From NCBI RefSeq assembly GCF_019219825.1, contig NZ_JAHUXH010000014.1:124001-188000 (forward strand): a stretch of 64,000 nucleotides of DNA. Direction: 5' to 3'. Under the pieces are notes generated by a model, which saw only the letters and a list, made by a program, of their open reading frames with translations, made no database searches and was not told the origin of the DNA. This DNA comes from Streptomyces sp. TRM70350 (lineage in GTDB: Bacteria; Actinomycetota; Actinomycetes; Streptomycetales; Streptomycetaceae). The translations under genes and the position numbers were made by a program. Positions 41,649 through 51,200 of the stretch are shown here, one piece after another; positions within the stretch are counted from its first letter, which is position 1; every line of letters begins with the position of its first letter.

Positions 41649-43343
41649 ATGACCAGTCAGCAACACCGCAATCGCGTGAAGCGTTCGGCGCTCGCCGCCG
41701 GCACCGCGCTCACCGTCGTCGTCGGCGGTGCCGCGGTCGCCTCCGGGGCCGACCCGGCGAGCACCACGCCCGGCACACCGCAGCTCAAGCTGATCGCCGC
41801 GTCGAAGTCCGTGACGCTGGACCGCTGGGAGGGGGAGCCCGGGGTCTATCTCGACCTCGGGACGTATGTGACGGTCGACAACGCGCCGCTGGAGTTCAGG
41901 GTGACGCGGAAGTCGTACAAGAACCCGGTGGTCGCCCAGCAGATCCTGCGCCACGGCAACAGCGTCCAGACCAGGAAACTGCCCGCCGGGCTGGTGAAGG
42001 ACTTCTCCGGGCTGCCCGGCTTCCTGGAGGTGTCGGTCAAGAACGCGGCCGGCGAGGAGGTCGCGCGGTCCAAGGGCACGTTCTGCCCGAACAACGCCTC
42101 GGGCCGGATCCGCCCGGACGCCCCGGCGACCTCGCACTACCCGGAGAGCTGCCCCACCAACCCGTGGACGCTGGGCTCGGTGTGGGGCGTGGAGAAGGGC
42201 TGGGCGTCCAACTCCAGCACCGTCGACTACGACAAGCCGGTGGATCTGCCGGCCGGTGAGTACACGGCGAAGGTGGCGGTGGCGAAGAAGTACCGCGACC
42301 TGTTCGGCATCCCGAACGACCAGCCGACCATCAAGGTGACCGTCCGGCAGGTCGGTGACGGTGGTGAAGGCCAGGGCGCGGCCGCCTCGCGCTCGGGCGC
42401 GCGGCACGGCGGGCACGGCGGCCACGCCGCGGGCGGACCGGGCGCCGCAGGCGGACACGGCGCCCACCACTACGGCCCCCGCGGCGCGGACGCCCCCACC
42501 CCGCCCCAGCTGTCGCACGCGCTTCAGGACCGAGGGCGCGCCTCGCACCTGGGCGACGGGCCGGGACACACCGACGGCTCGCGGATCGCGCCCGCGCTGA
42601 CGCCCAACGCCAAGCGGCCCACCGGGCGCGCGGGCGTCCCGGCGGGCGTGCCCAAGCCCGACCTGCGGTCGCTGCCGGCGTGGGACATCGCCATCACGGA
42701 CGGCGAGGACGGGGACGTACCCGGCAAGGACTACCTCGCGTTCAGCGCGAACGTGTGGAACGCCGGGCCCGCGCCGCTCGTCGTGGACGGGTTCCGCAGC
42801 CCGGGCGCGGACCTGATGGACGCGTACCAGTACTTCTACGACGCGAACGGCAAGCAGGTCGGCTACACGCCCACCGGCACCATGGAGTGGGACCCGCGCA
42901 TCGGGCACGAGCACTGGCACTTCACGGACTTCGCCAGCTACCGGCTGCTGAGCGCGGACCAGACCAAGGAGGTGCGCAGCGGCAAGGAGGCGTTCTGCCT
43001 GGCCAACACCGACGCCATCGACTACACGGTGAAGAACGCCAACTGGCACCCGTACAACACGGACCTGTCGACCGCGTGCGGCCAGCAGAACTCCATCTCC
43101 GTACGTGAGGTGCTCGACGTCGGCTCCGGCGACACGTACACCCAGTACCGTCCCGGCCAGTCCTTCGACATCACCGACCTGCCGAACGGCACGTACTACA
43201 TCCAGGTGATCGCCAACCCGGAGAAGCGCCTGCAGGAGACCAACCTCAACAACAACGTCGCCCTCCGCAAGGTCGTCCTGGGCGGCGAACCGGGCGCCCG
43301 CACGGTCAAGGTCCCCCCGCACGGCCTGATCGACGCCCCGTGA
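41649..43343 (+). CDS. Secreted lysyl oxidase family protein
   Basis: 564 residues, ATG with GAGGAA upstream. The signal peptide MTSQQHRNRVKRSALAAGTALTVVVGGAAVASG is followed by an N-terminal beta domain, a Gly/His-rich linker (GARHGGHGGHAAGG, ~residues 250-290) and a lysyl-oxidase domain. The copper site GHEHWHFTDFASY is intact. Lysyl oxidases deaminate lysine side chains with copper; Streptomyces homologues are secreted. The His-rich linker may help load copper. A perfect terminator follows. Confidence 0.9.
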   Translation: MTSQQHRNRVKRSALAAGTALTVVVGGAAVASGADPASTTPGTPQLKLIAASKSVTLDRWEGEPGVYLDLGTYVTVDNAPLEFRVTRKSYKNPVVAQQILRHGNSVQTRKLPAGLVKDFSGLPGFLEVSVKNAAGEEVARSKGTFCPNNASGRIRPDAPATSHYPESCPTNPWTLGSVWGVEKGWASNSSTVDYDKPVDLPAGEYTAKVAVAKKYRDLFGIPNDQPTIKVTVRQVGDGGEGQGAAASRSGARHGGHGGHAAGGPGAAGGHGAHHYGPRGADAPTPPQLSHALQDRGRASHLGDGPGHTDGSRIAPALTPNAKRPTGRAGVPAGVPKPDLRSLPAWDIAITDGEDGDVPGKDYLAFSANVWNAGPAPLVVDGFRSPGADLMDAYQYFYDANGKQVGYTPTGTMEWDPRIGHEHWHFTDFASYRLLSADQTKEVRSGKEAFCLANTDAIDYTVKNANWHPYNTDLSTACGQQNSISVREVLDVGSGDTYTQYRPGQSFDITDLPNGTYYIQVIANPEKRLQETNLNNNVALRKVVLGGEPGARTVKVPPHGLIDAP

Positions 43344-43375
43344 CCGCAGCGGTCGGCGCCGCATGACCGCCCGAC

Positions 43376-43407
43376 GAACGCCCCCGGCCGCCACGCCGGG
43401 GGCGTTC
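43376..43407 (+). terminator. Terminator of the lysyl oxidase gene
   Basis: GAACGCCCCCGGC (43376-43388) pairs perfectly with 43395-43407, loop CGCCAC. Confidence 0.88.
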
Positions 43408-43538
43408 CCCTGCTGGCGCAGCCACCGTTTCTTCCGCACCACCTGCGCGTTGGTTCCGTTGTGCACTGAGCGATGCCCAGCAGACACGGTCGCGAACCGG
43501 TCGTCTCCCGTGGGCAGGCGAGGCGAACGGAGAATGCT

Positions 43539-44969
43539 GTGCGAATGACCGACATCCAGCGCTGCGAGATCCGCCCCGGGCGGCTCGTGGAGTGGACGCT
43601 GCATCCGGCGGCCGTCGAGGCCGCGGCCGACATGCCGGAGGACGCCCGGCCGCCCGCGTACGTCCAGGAGTCCCACGTGCGCACCGCGCGTTCCGTGCGC
43701 GAGGACGGCCTGTTCGTGCCGACCTGGCTCGGCGCGGCGTTCGACATCCCGGGCCGGGTCGATCTCGACGTACTCCAGGAGGCCCTGCGGGCCTGGACGC
43801 TGCGGCACGAGACGCTGCGCAGCGGCTTCCGCTGGATCGACGACGACATGCGGCGCTTCACCCTGGACGCGGACGTGGTCGTCCTGCACCGCAAGGACCG
43901 GGGCGCCTTCGGCGACGCGGCCAGGCTGACCCGGTATCTGCAGGACCGGTTCGACACCGTGGCGGACGCGCTGAGCTGGCCCAACTTCATCTACACCGCG
44001 GTCGTCCGCGACGAGGACACCAGCGTCTACATGGCGTTCGACCACAGCAACGTCGACGCGCACTCCATCCACCGCATCCCCGCCGAGATCCACGGGCTGT
44101 ACGCCTCCGCTCTCGGCGGCCGTCGCCTCGACGCGCCCCCCGTCGCCAGTTACGTCGACTTCTGCGCCCTGGAACGCACCGAGGCCGACCGCCTCGACGA
44201 CACCCACGAAATCGTCGCCCGCTGGCGGGAGTTCATCGCCCAGTGCGACGGCAGGCTGCCCAACTTCCCCGTCGAACTGGGGCTCGACCCCGAAGGGCCG
44301 CTGCCCACGCAGAAGTTCATGCAGGAGATGCTCGTCGACGGCGCGGCCGCCGCCGCCTTCGAGGCGTACTGCCGGCCGTACGGCGGCAGTCTCGTCGGTC
44401 TCCTCGCCGCCACCGCGCTCGTCGTCCGCGAGATCACCGGCCGGCAGGTGTATCGCACGGTCGTGCCCTTCCACACCCGCGTGCGCTCCCAGTGGTCCGA
44501 CTCCGTCGGCTGGTACGTCGGCGGCGCCCCGATCGTGGTCCCCGTCGCCGAGGCGCCCGACTTCGACAGCGCCCTGCGCATGGTCCGCAGCACCCTGCGC
44601 GAGAACCGCCCCCTGTCCCGCAAGCCCATCGCCCGCGTCCTCAAGCTCCTCGGCGCCGACTTCCGCCCCACCTCCCCCGACCTGTACTCCATCGTCTCCT
44701 TCGTCGACGCCCGCGCCACCACCGGCTCCGAACGCTGGCAGGACCTGAAGGCCTACGGACTGATCCGGGTGTCGTACGGCGACCAGGTCTGCGTCTGGCT
44801 GACCCGCCTCCACGAGGGCCTCCAACTCGCCAGCCGCTACCCGGACACCGACATCGCGCGGAAGAACATGCGGCTGTTCACGGAGCGCCTGCGGGACCAC
44901 ATCGTCGCCGTCGCCCACGGGGCCCTCGTCACCGGCCACTCCGGCGTACGCCCCGCACCCCACGGGTAG
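43539..44969 (+). CDS. Stand-alone condensation-domain (C-domain/acyltransferase-like) protein
   Basis: 476 residues from GTG 43539, six bases after GGAGA; ATG 43545 is an alternative. The chain has the chloramphenicol-acetyltransferase-like fold pattern of NRPS condensation domains: EALRAWTLRHETLRSGFRW in the first half, MAFDHSNVDAHS as the HHxxxDG-equivalent (here DHSNVDAH), and later RTVVPFHTRVRSQWSDSVGWYVGGAPI. No carrier-protein or adenylation domain is attached or nearby. Such free proteins join or transfer acyl or aminoacyl groups. Only 9 bp separate it from the trypsin-EAD gene, so the two are probably one operon; why is unknown. Confidence 0.82.
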   Translation: MRMTDIQRCEIRPGRLVEWTLHPAAVEAAADMPEDARPPAYVQESHVRTARSVREDGLFVPTWLGAAFDIPGRVDLDVLQEALRAWTLRHETLRSGFRWIDDDMRRFTLDADVVVLHRKDRGAFGDAARLTRYLQDRFDTVADALSWPNFIYTAVVRDEDTSVYMAFDHSNVDAHSIHRIPAEIHGLYASALGGRRLDAPPVASYVDFCALERTEADRLDDTHEIVARWREFIAQCDGRLPNFPVELGLDPEGPLPTQKFMQEMLVDGAAAAAFEAYCRPYGGSLVGLLAATALVVREITGRQVYRTVVPFHTRVRSQWSDSVGWYVGGAPIVVPVAEAPDFDSALRMVRSTLRENRPLSRKPIARVLKLLGADFRPTSPDLYSIVSFVDARATTGSERWQDLKAYGLIRVSYGDQVCVWLTRLHEGLQLASRYPDTDIARKNMRLFTERLRDHIVAVAHGALVTGHSGVRPAPHG

Positions 44970-44978
44970 TGGACCGGT

Positions 44979-46043
44979 GTGGCGGAGCCGGGGGAGCAAG
45001 GGCTGGACGTGGCGCGCGTCGCCGAGATACTCGTGGCCGCGAGGCCCGGGCGGCGGGGGTCCGGGTATCGGGTGACGAGCGAGTGCGTGCTGACGGCCGC
45101 CCATGTCGTGGCCGGGCCGGCCGACTCCGTGCGCGTCCGCTTCGACGCCGACCGGCCCGGTGAGTGGAGCGCCGACGCCCGCGTCGTCCTGCTGGACGAG
45201 GCCGCCGACGTCGCCCTGCTGGAGCTGACCGGCACCCCGCCCGGCCTCCCCGCCGTCCCCCCGCCCCGCTACGCCGCCGTCCCGGACGCCGACGTGGTGC
45301 TGCCCTTCAGCGCCATGGGCTTCCCCCGCTTCAAGCTCCGCAAGGACACCGCACGGCCCCTGGACGACGGCTCGCCCAGCCGGTACCGCGACTCCTGCCA
45401 TGTCTCCGGCACCGTCTCCGTCCTGTCCAACCGCCGCGAGGGCACGCTCGAACTGGCCGTCGTCGTCCCGCCCGCCGACGTCGAACCGGAACGCTCGCCG
45501 TGGGAGGGGATGTCCGGCGCGGCGGTGTGGTGCGGGGGCGCGGTGATCGGGGTCGTGAGCGCGCACCATCGCGCCGAAGGGCTGGGGCGGCTCGCGGCCC
45601 GGCGGGTGGAGCGGTGGTACGACGTCCTGTCCCCGGCCGCGCTGGAGCGGTTCGGCCGGTACGCCGGACTGCCCCCGCGCACCGAACTCGGCTCCGCCGA
45701 CGGCACCGAGGCGCCCCGCCCGGTCACGCCCCTGACCGGGCTGCCCGGCGAACTGCCCCTGCGCGAGCTGGTCGACCTCGTCGACGCCCTCACGGCCCTG
45801 CCCCTGCTCCGCAGCGGCAACGGCATGGCCCTGCTGCTGGACAGCATCAGCGACCGGATCGCGGCCAACAGCCCCCGCGACCCCCGGCTGCGGATGGACG
45901 TCTACGGCGTCGTGCGCACCTGCCTGCGCTATCCGGGCACCCTCGACCAGCTCCTCGAAGCGGTACGGCTGCTTCAGGGGCCGTCGCCGGAAGTGGAACG
46001 GGTCGACCGGGCCGCCGCCCGGCTGGCCGGGCGCCACCGCTGA
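44979..46043 (+). CDS. Trypsin-like serine protease with C-terminal effector-associated domain
   Basis: 354 residues from GTG 44979; a GTG at 45009 has a better ribosome site and is an alternative. Residues ~10-225 are a trypsin-like domain with His42 (LTAAHVVAG), Asp77 (DVALLEL) and Ser179 (EGMSGAAVW). No signal peptide, so it is cytoplasmic. Residues ~255-350 (LVDLVDALTALPLLRSGNGM...YPGTLDQLLEAVRLLQG) match the EAD2-like effector-associated adaptor, which recruits effectors to STAND or VMAP partners through like-with-like contacts. A VMAP protein with a similar EAD is encoded 6 kb away, the expected partner. Confidence 0.87.
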   Translation: MAEPGEQGLDVARVAEILVAARPGRRGSGYRVTSECVLTAAHVVAGPADSVRVRFDADRPGEWSADARVVLLDEAADVALLELTGTPPGLPAVPPPRYAAVPDADVVLPFSAMGFPRFKLRKDTARPLDDGSPSRYRDSCHVSGTVSVLSNRREGTLELAVVVPPADVEPERSPWEGMSGAAVWCGGAVIGVVSAHHRAEGLGRLAARRVERWYDVLSPAALERFGRYAGLPPRTELGSADGTEAPRPVTPLTGLPGELPLRELVDLVDALTALPLLRSGNGMALLLDSISDRIAANSPRDPRLRMDVYGVVRTCLRYPGTLDQLLEAVRLLQGPSPEVERVDRAAARLAGRHR

Positions 46044-46155
46044 CGTGATCTCGCCCGGGCGGCCGGGATATGGGGTTTCGACTTGTGCCCCGCTGGGTCA
46101 TGATGGTTGAGACCGACAGCGCGGACTCGTAGGCACGGGAGGGGACTTGGCAGCC

Positions 46156-46332
46156 GTGGAGCAAACGATGCCTGCCGTCGAGTCTTGTCTCGTCGATCTC
46201 TCGGGGGTCTCTCTTGAAGCGCTGCGCTCCATGGATGGCACGGCCTTTACCGAGTCGCTGGAGCAGTTGCTGCGCCACATCGACGGCCCGCAGGCCATCA
46301 CGGTGTCGTACAACCCGTCCCGGTTCGACTGA
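46156..46332 (+). CDS. FxsA-like precursor peptide (RiPP candidate)
   Basis: 58 residues from GTG 46156; TTG 46147 and ATG 46168 are alternatives around one GGGAGGGG site. The core LVDLSGVSLEALRSMDGTA...LEQLLRHI is the signature of the FxSxx-COOH (FxsA) family of peptides. The C-terminus, VSYNPSRFD, departs from the canonical F-x-S-x-x end. It is followed 38 bp later by an HExxH-type peptide-modification gene, and across that gene by an FxsT-type protein. A modified C-terminal peptide is expected; the exact change is unknown. Too short for confident automated annotation, but context is strong. Confidence 0.78.
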   Translation: MEQTMPAVESCLVDLSGVSLEALRSMDGTAFTESLEQLLRHIDGPQAITVSYNPSRFD

Positions 46333-46370
46333 CCCGGCCGTGGTGACGGGCATCGACCCGTGGGGGACCC

Positions 46371-48233
46371 GTGGCCGCTGACGCCATGACGACGGGGGAT
46401 CTTCTGCAGTTCCACCGGCTGTCGACGGCCGGCGCCCTGGCGCTCGCCCGCGGCGACGGCGACGGCGCGGTCGTGGCGGAACTGCTCGGCGCGGAGCGCA
46501 GCCGTCGCCTGCTGCTGATGCGGGCCCTGGACAACGCGCTCCCCCGCGACGACGACCCGGCCGACGACACCCGGGTGTCGTACGCGCAGGCCTGGGCGCT
46601 GCTGGAACGGGCGCAGCGGCGGGCGCCCGAGGCGTTCGAGGACATCCTGATGTCCCCCAACACGGGCATGTGGGTCTCCCTCGCGGTGCGCCGGGTGCGC
46701 GGACGCGTCTACGAGGACGCCCCGCGGTGGGTGGTCGTCGGCCATCTGGCGGCGCTGGCGGCCGCCGCGGGCACGCGGGCCGGGCTGGACTTCTCGATCA
46801 CCGTCCCGGTGCGCCGCGGGCTGGTTCCGCTGCCGACCCTGGGCTGCGCCGTCCTGCCGGACCCCCACCCGTGGACCACCGCCCGGGTGACGGGACGCGC
46901 GGGCCGGCTGCGCATCACGGGGGCGCGGGGCGCGGTCGTCGAGGTCGCGCCCGGATGGGTCCGGCGCGGCCCGGGTTGGCTGCCGGTGCGCAGGCTGACC
47001 CTGGGATCCGGGGCGGACGCGAAGTCGCTGGTGCTGGAGGAACTGGACCCGTACCGGACGTTCCCCCGCCCGAGCGAACCCCGGCTGCTGTCCACGGCGG
47101 AGGCGGCGACCTGGGAGTCGATGCTCGCCGACGCCTGGAAGGTGCTGCTGCGCGACGATCCGGTCAGCGCCGACGCCATGCGCCAGGGGCTGATGTCGGT
47201 GGCTCCCACCCCGCCGAGAGAAAGGTTTCGGCCGCACAGCAGCACGGCCGGCGACGCCTTCGGCGGGCTCACGGCCTCCCGCCCCGACGACGTACCCCAA
47301 CTCGCCGCGACCCTGGTCCACGAATTCCAGCACACCAAGCTGGGCGGCCTCATGCACCTGGGCCCGCTGACCGAGCAGGCCCCCGACCCGCCGCCCCCCG
47401 CGTGGCTGCACTACGCCCCCTGGCGTGATGACCCCCGCCCGCTGGGCGGACTGCTCCAGGGCATCTACGCCTTCCTCGGCGTGACCCGGTTCTGGCGCGC
47501 CCACCGGCACACCGCCGACCCCTCGTACGCCCCGCTGGCCCACTTCGAGTTCGCGATGTGGCGCACGCAGGTGTGGTCCGTGCTCAACGAGGTCCGCGGA
47601 CACGAGCAGCTGACGCCGCTGGGGCGGTGGGTGCTGGACGGTCTGAGCGAGCGGTGCGCCGAGTGGATGACCGACGAGGTGCCCGCGGCTCAGCTGCGGC
47701 TGGCCCACGAGGTCGCGGGCGACCACCTGACCCGCTGGCGGGCGCACCACCTGCGGCCTCCTGCCGCCGCCGTGGAGGAGGCCGTACGCGACTGGCGACG
47801 CGGCTCCGCCCGGCCGCCGGCCGCCCTGGCCGCCGAGCCCGCCCTCGTCCCCGACACCGAGGCCCGCCACCTGGACAGCGCTGCCGTCCTCGCCCGCTAC
47901 CGGCTCAGCGATCCCGACGGGACCTGGCGGCACACCGTGGCCGGGAGCGTCGACGGCGTCGAGGCCTCCGACGTCCTGCTGATCCGCGGTCACCGCGAGG
48001 AGGCCCGGGCCGCCTACGCCGCCCGGCTGTCCGGCAAGGGGGCACCCGTGGCCGCCTGGGCGGGCCTCGGCCGCTCCCTGTCCGGCGACCCGTCCCACGA
48101 GCCGGCCGCCCGCCTGCTCCTCGGCTTCCCGGAACGGGCCCGGGCCGTGCAGGACGCCCTCATCGCGGCGACCGGCCGGGGCGCCGACCCCGTACGCCTG
48201 GCGACGTGGCTGGGGCAGGACGCGGCGCCCTAG
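46371..48233 (+). CDS. HExxH-type peptide-modification enzyme (peptide beta-hydroxylase family)
   Basis: 620 residues from GTG 46371 with GGGGGA upstream. His317-Glu318-Phe-Gln-His321 (LVHEFQHTKLGGL) is the HExxH motif that defines this family of putative RiPP-modifying enzymes, some of which are described as alpha-ketoglutarate-dependent peptide beta-hydroxylases. The ~300 residues before it are helical then beta-rich; the part after it (~residues 330-600) is helical. No signal peptide or radical-SAM cysteine motif. It likely acts on the FxsA-like peptide encoded just upstream. Convergent with the STAND-TPR gene 10 bp later. Confidence 0.84.
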   Translation: MAADAMTTGDLLQFHRLSTAGALALARGDGDGAVVAELLGAERSRRLLLMRALDNALPRDDDPADDTRVSYAQAWALLERAQRRAPEAFEDILMSPNTGMWVSLAVRRVRGRVYEDAPRWVVVGHLAALAAAAGTRAGLDFSITVPVRRGLVPLPTLGCAVLPDPHPWTTARVTGRAGRLRITGARGAVVEVAPGWVRRGPGWLPVRRLTLGSGADAKSLVLEELDPYRTFPRPSEPRLLSTAEAATWESMLADAWKVLLRDDPVSADAMRQGLMSVAPTPPRERFRPHSSTAGDAFGGLTASRPDDVPQLAATLVHEFQHTKLGGLMHLGPLTEQAPDPPPPAWLHYAPWRDDPRPLGGLLQGIYAFLGVTRFWRAHRHTADPSYAPLAHFEFAMWRTQVWSVLNEVRGHEQLTPLGRWVLDGLSERCAEWMTDEVPAAQLRLAHEVAGDHLTRWRAHHLRPPAAAVEEAVRDWRRGSARPPAALAAEPALVPDTEARHLDSAAVLARYRLSDPDGTWRHTVAGSVDGVEASDVLLIRGHREEARAAYAARLSGKGAPVAAWAGLGRSLSGDPSHEPAARLLLGFPERARAVQDALIAATGRGADPVRLATWLGQDAAP

Positions 48234-48243
48234 ATGCGGTCCC

Positions 48244-51200
48244 TCACAGCGGCAGTGGGTCGATGTCGCAGTTGGCGCGTTGGCCGTCGCGGAACTGGGT
48301 GGTGGCCGGGTGTGCGGTGCCCGACTCCACCTGCAGCCGCGGGGCGTCGAGGACGCGCTCCATGCGTGCCAGCGTGTCGGCGCGCAGGGCGGTGCCCCGC
48401 TCCTCCTCGCCGACGGAGACGAGGTCCACCGACAGGTTGCCCGCGCAGGCCAGCGTGGTGGGGTGGTTTTCCCCGAACGTGGTCCGGCACAGCGCCAGAG
48501 TGTCCTCGCCCCGGCGCCGGGCCTCCTCGTGGTGCCCGAGAGCGGCCAGGTCGCTGGCCAGGTTGATGGCGCTGATGAGGGCGAGCGGATGCCCCGCGCC
48601 GAGCCGGTCGGACAGCGAGCCCAGTGCCGTCTCGTCCAGGCGCCGCGCCTCCTCGGGCCCGCCGAGCAGTCGCAGCGTGACGGCCAGGTCGACGTCGGCG
48701 GACAGGACGTGCGGGTGGTGCGGGTCGTAGATCTGCCGGTAGCCCTCGGACGCCTTGAGGCCCCGGGTGCGGGCCGCCTGGAGGTCGCCGTTCTGCCGCA
48801 GCGCCACCGACAGGGTCAGTGCGGCGGCCAGCGACCGGGGGTGGGTGTCGCCGTAGCGGCGGGTGAACTGGGCGTGTGCCTCGGTGGCCAGCTCCAGCGA
48901 GCGCGGGTGGTCGCCCTCCTTGCGGCAGGCCTCGCTCAGCTGGCGCATCGCCTCGATCGTGGCCGGGTTGCCCTGCCCGAAGACGTCGCGGTAGGCGGCC
49001 AGCACGGATTCCTGCAGGGCGCGGGCACCGACGTAGTCGCCGGTCTCGCGCACGTCGATGGCCACGTTGTTCTCGGTGGTCAGGGCCCGCTGGTCGTCCC
49101 GGCCGAACAGGCGCAGCTTCAGGTCGAGTGTGCGCCGGTCGAGCTCCAGGGCCTGGCGGAAGTCGCCGACCAGACGCAGGCTCACCCCGAGGTTGTGGGT
49201 GATGTTGAGCGTCGTCGGGTCGTCCTCGCCGAAGGCCCGGCGGGCCCGTTCGTAGGCGATTCTGTCGAGTTCGGCGCCGGTGGCGAAGCGGCCCTCGACG
49301 CGGCGTACGGCCGCTTCCAGCTGGAGCGCGTCGAGCGCGTCCTCGCGGGTGTCCTCCTGGTCGGCCGGGGCGGTGCGGTCGTAGACCTCCCTGAGGTGGG
49401 CCACCAGCCGGGCCGCGTCGTCGAACCGGCCCACCACCCAGTACATGAAGCACAGCCACTGCCCCATGAGCAGCGTCTGCTGGTCCTCCTCGCCGAAGAT
49501 GGTCAGCCAGGCCTCCCAGGTCTGCTCGGAGAAGTCGAGCGAGACGTCGTGGTCGCCCCAGTAGTACAGGTACTCGGCGATGTTCCGCACCAGCTGGCGC
49601 ACCCACGGCTGGTCGGACTTGATCGCGTCGGAGGCGATGACGTGGCTGTAGAGCTCCGCGTAGCGGGGCCAACTCGCCGGATTGGTGGGCGTCTTGGGGT
49701 CGGCGGCGGCCAGCAGGGTGTGGGCGCCGTGGCGCATGCGGGACTGCTCCTCGGGACTCATGCGGTTGTTGAGGACGAGCTGCACCAGGCGGTGCATCTC
49801 GATGGAGTTCGTCCGGTGGTCGATGCGGGCGAGGGAGTAGCGGTTCACCTCCCTTATCGCCCGGGCGAGCCGCATCGGGTCGTTCAGCGCCGCGTCCAGC
49901 TCGGGGAAGATGCTGCTGTTGCCGAGGCCGGAGAAGATCGAACGGGAGATCGGGTCGGGAGCGAAGTAGGAGCACAGCTGGAGCAGCCGCAGCGCGGCCG
50001 GGCTGCGGGTCTCCAGGTGGTCCAGGGAGACGTTCCAGGCGGCGGCGACGGGGAGTTGGTAGTCCGGCGGCGGGGCCACTTCCAGCAGCTCCATCCGCTT
50101 GTTCTCGAACAGCCGCAGATACTCCGAGGCGGGCATCCCGGTCTCCGCCCGCCAGGCCGCGGCCTGTTCCAGGGCCAGCGGCAGGTCGCCGAGCGCCTCG
50201 GCCAGCGCGTCGGCCTCGTCGTCGCGCAGCGGCGGGCCGGAGCGGCGCAGCAGCTCCTTGCTCTCCTCGCGGGTGAACACGTCCACTTCGAGGGAGCCGC
50301 CGACCTGGCCCCAGCGCCGGTTGCGGGAGGTGACGAGGATGGTGCCGTTGCCGCCCTGCGGGAAGTAGTGGCGGACCTGCTCGGGGTTGTCGGCGTTGTC
50401 GAAGATCAGCAGCCAGCGGGAGTACGGCCGTCCCTCGCGCAGCGCCTCGCGGACGGCGGGTCCGGCGATGTTGGCCTCGGTGGTGGTGACCAGGCCGAGC
50501 CGCTGGGCCAGTTCCACCAGGGCCTGCCCGATCTGGCCGGGCCGCTCGGCGGGGATCCACCACACGATGTCGTACTCGGACTGGTGGCGGTAGGCGTACT
50601 CGATGGCCAGCTGGGTCTTGCCGACGCCGCCCATGCCGTGGATCGCCTCGGGCAGCACGGTGGTGGTGCCCTCGCGCAGCCGCTGGTCGAGCAGTTCCAG
50701 CAGCTCGGTGCGCCCGGTGAAGTTCGGGTTGCGCGGCGGCAGGTTCCCCCAGACGCGCGGCTGTGTCGCGCGGTCCTCCGTCTCCACGGTCCGCTGGGGT
50801 GATGTCGGCATCTGCGAGGCTCCTTCGGAGGCGGTCCGGGGCGCGGGGCCGGGGTCGGCTTCGGTTGCCGCGGGGGCCGAAGCGGACGGTACCGGTTCCG
50901 TCACTGCACGTCGTGGTTTCTCCAGGCTGACCGCGTAACGCCGATCGTGCCAGCTCAGCACCTGCGCCAGCATGGCGGCACGCTGGTCGTAGCGGCCGGA
51001 CAGGGCGCGCAGGGCGGTCAGCTCCACTCGGAGGAAGGCGATGTTGCGGCTGCCGACACGCGGCATCGCCAGGGTGTCCAGCGGCTCGGTGGGGGGCGGC
51101 AGCAGGGTGCGGGCGATGTCGTCCGCGGCGAACAGGGCGCGCACCTCGCGCAGCACCCGGGCGGTGGCGCTGCGCCGCCCGAGGGCCAGCAGCTCCTTGC

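Noticed and set aside
41535..46037. A 1,500-codon open frame on the - strand
   Set aside because: It lies opposite the lysyl oxidase, condensation and trypsin genes, has no domain signal, and its Val/Gly/Asp/Arg/Gln-rich composition is that of an antisense frame in GC-rich DNA.
48280..50802. An 840-codon open frame on the + strand
   Set aside because: Antisense to the STAND-TPR gene; no motif and antisense-type composition.
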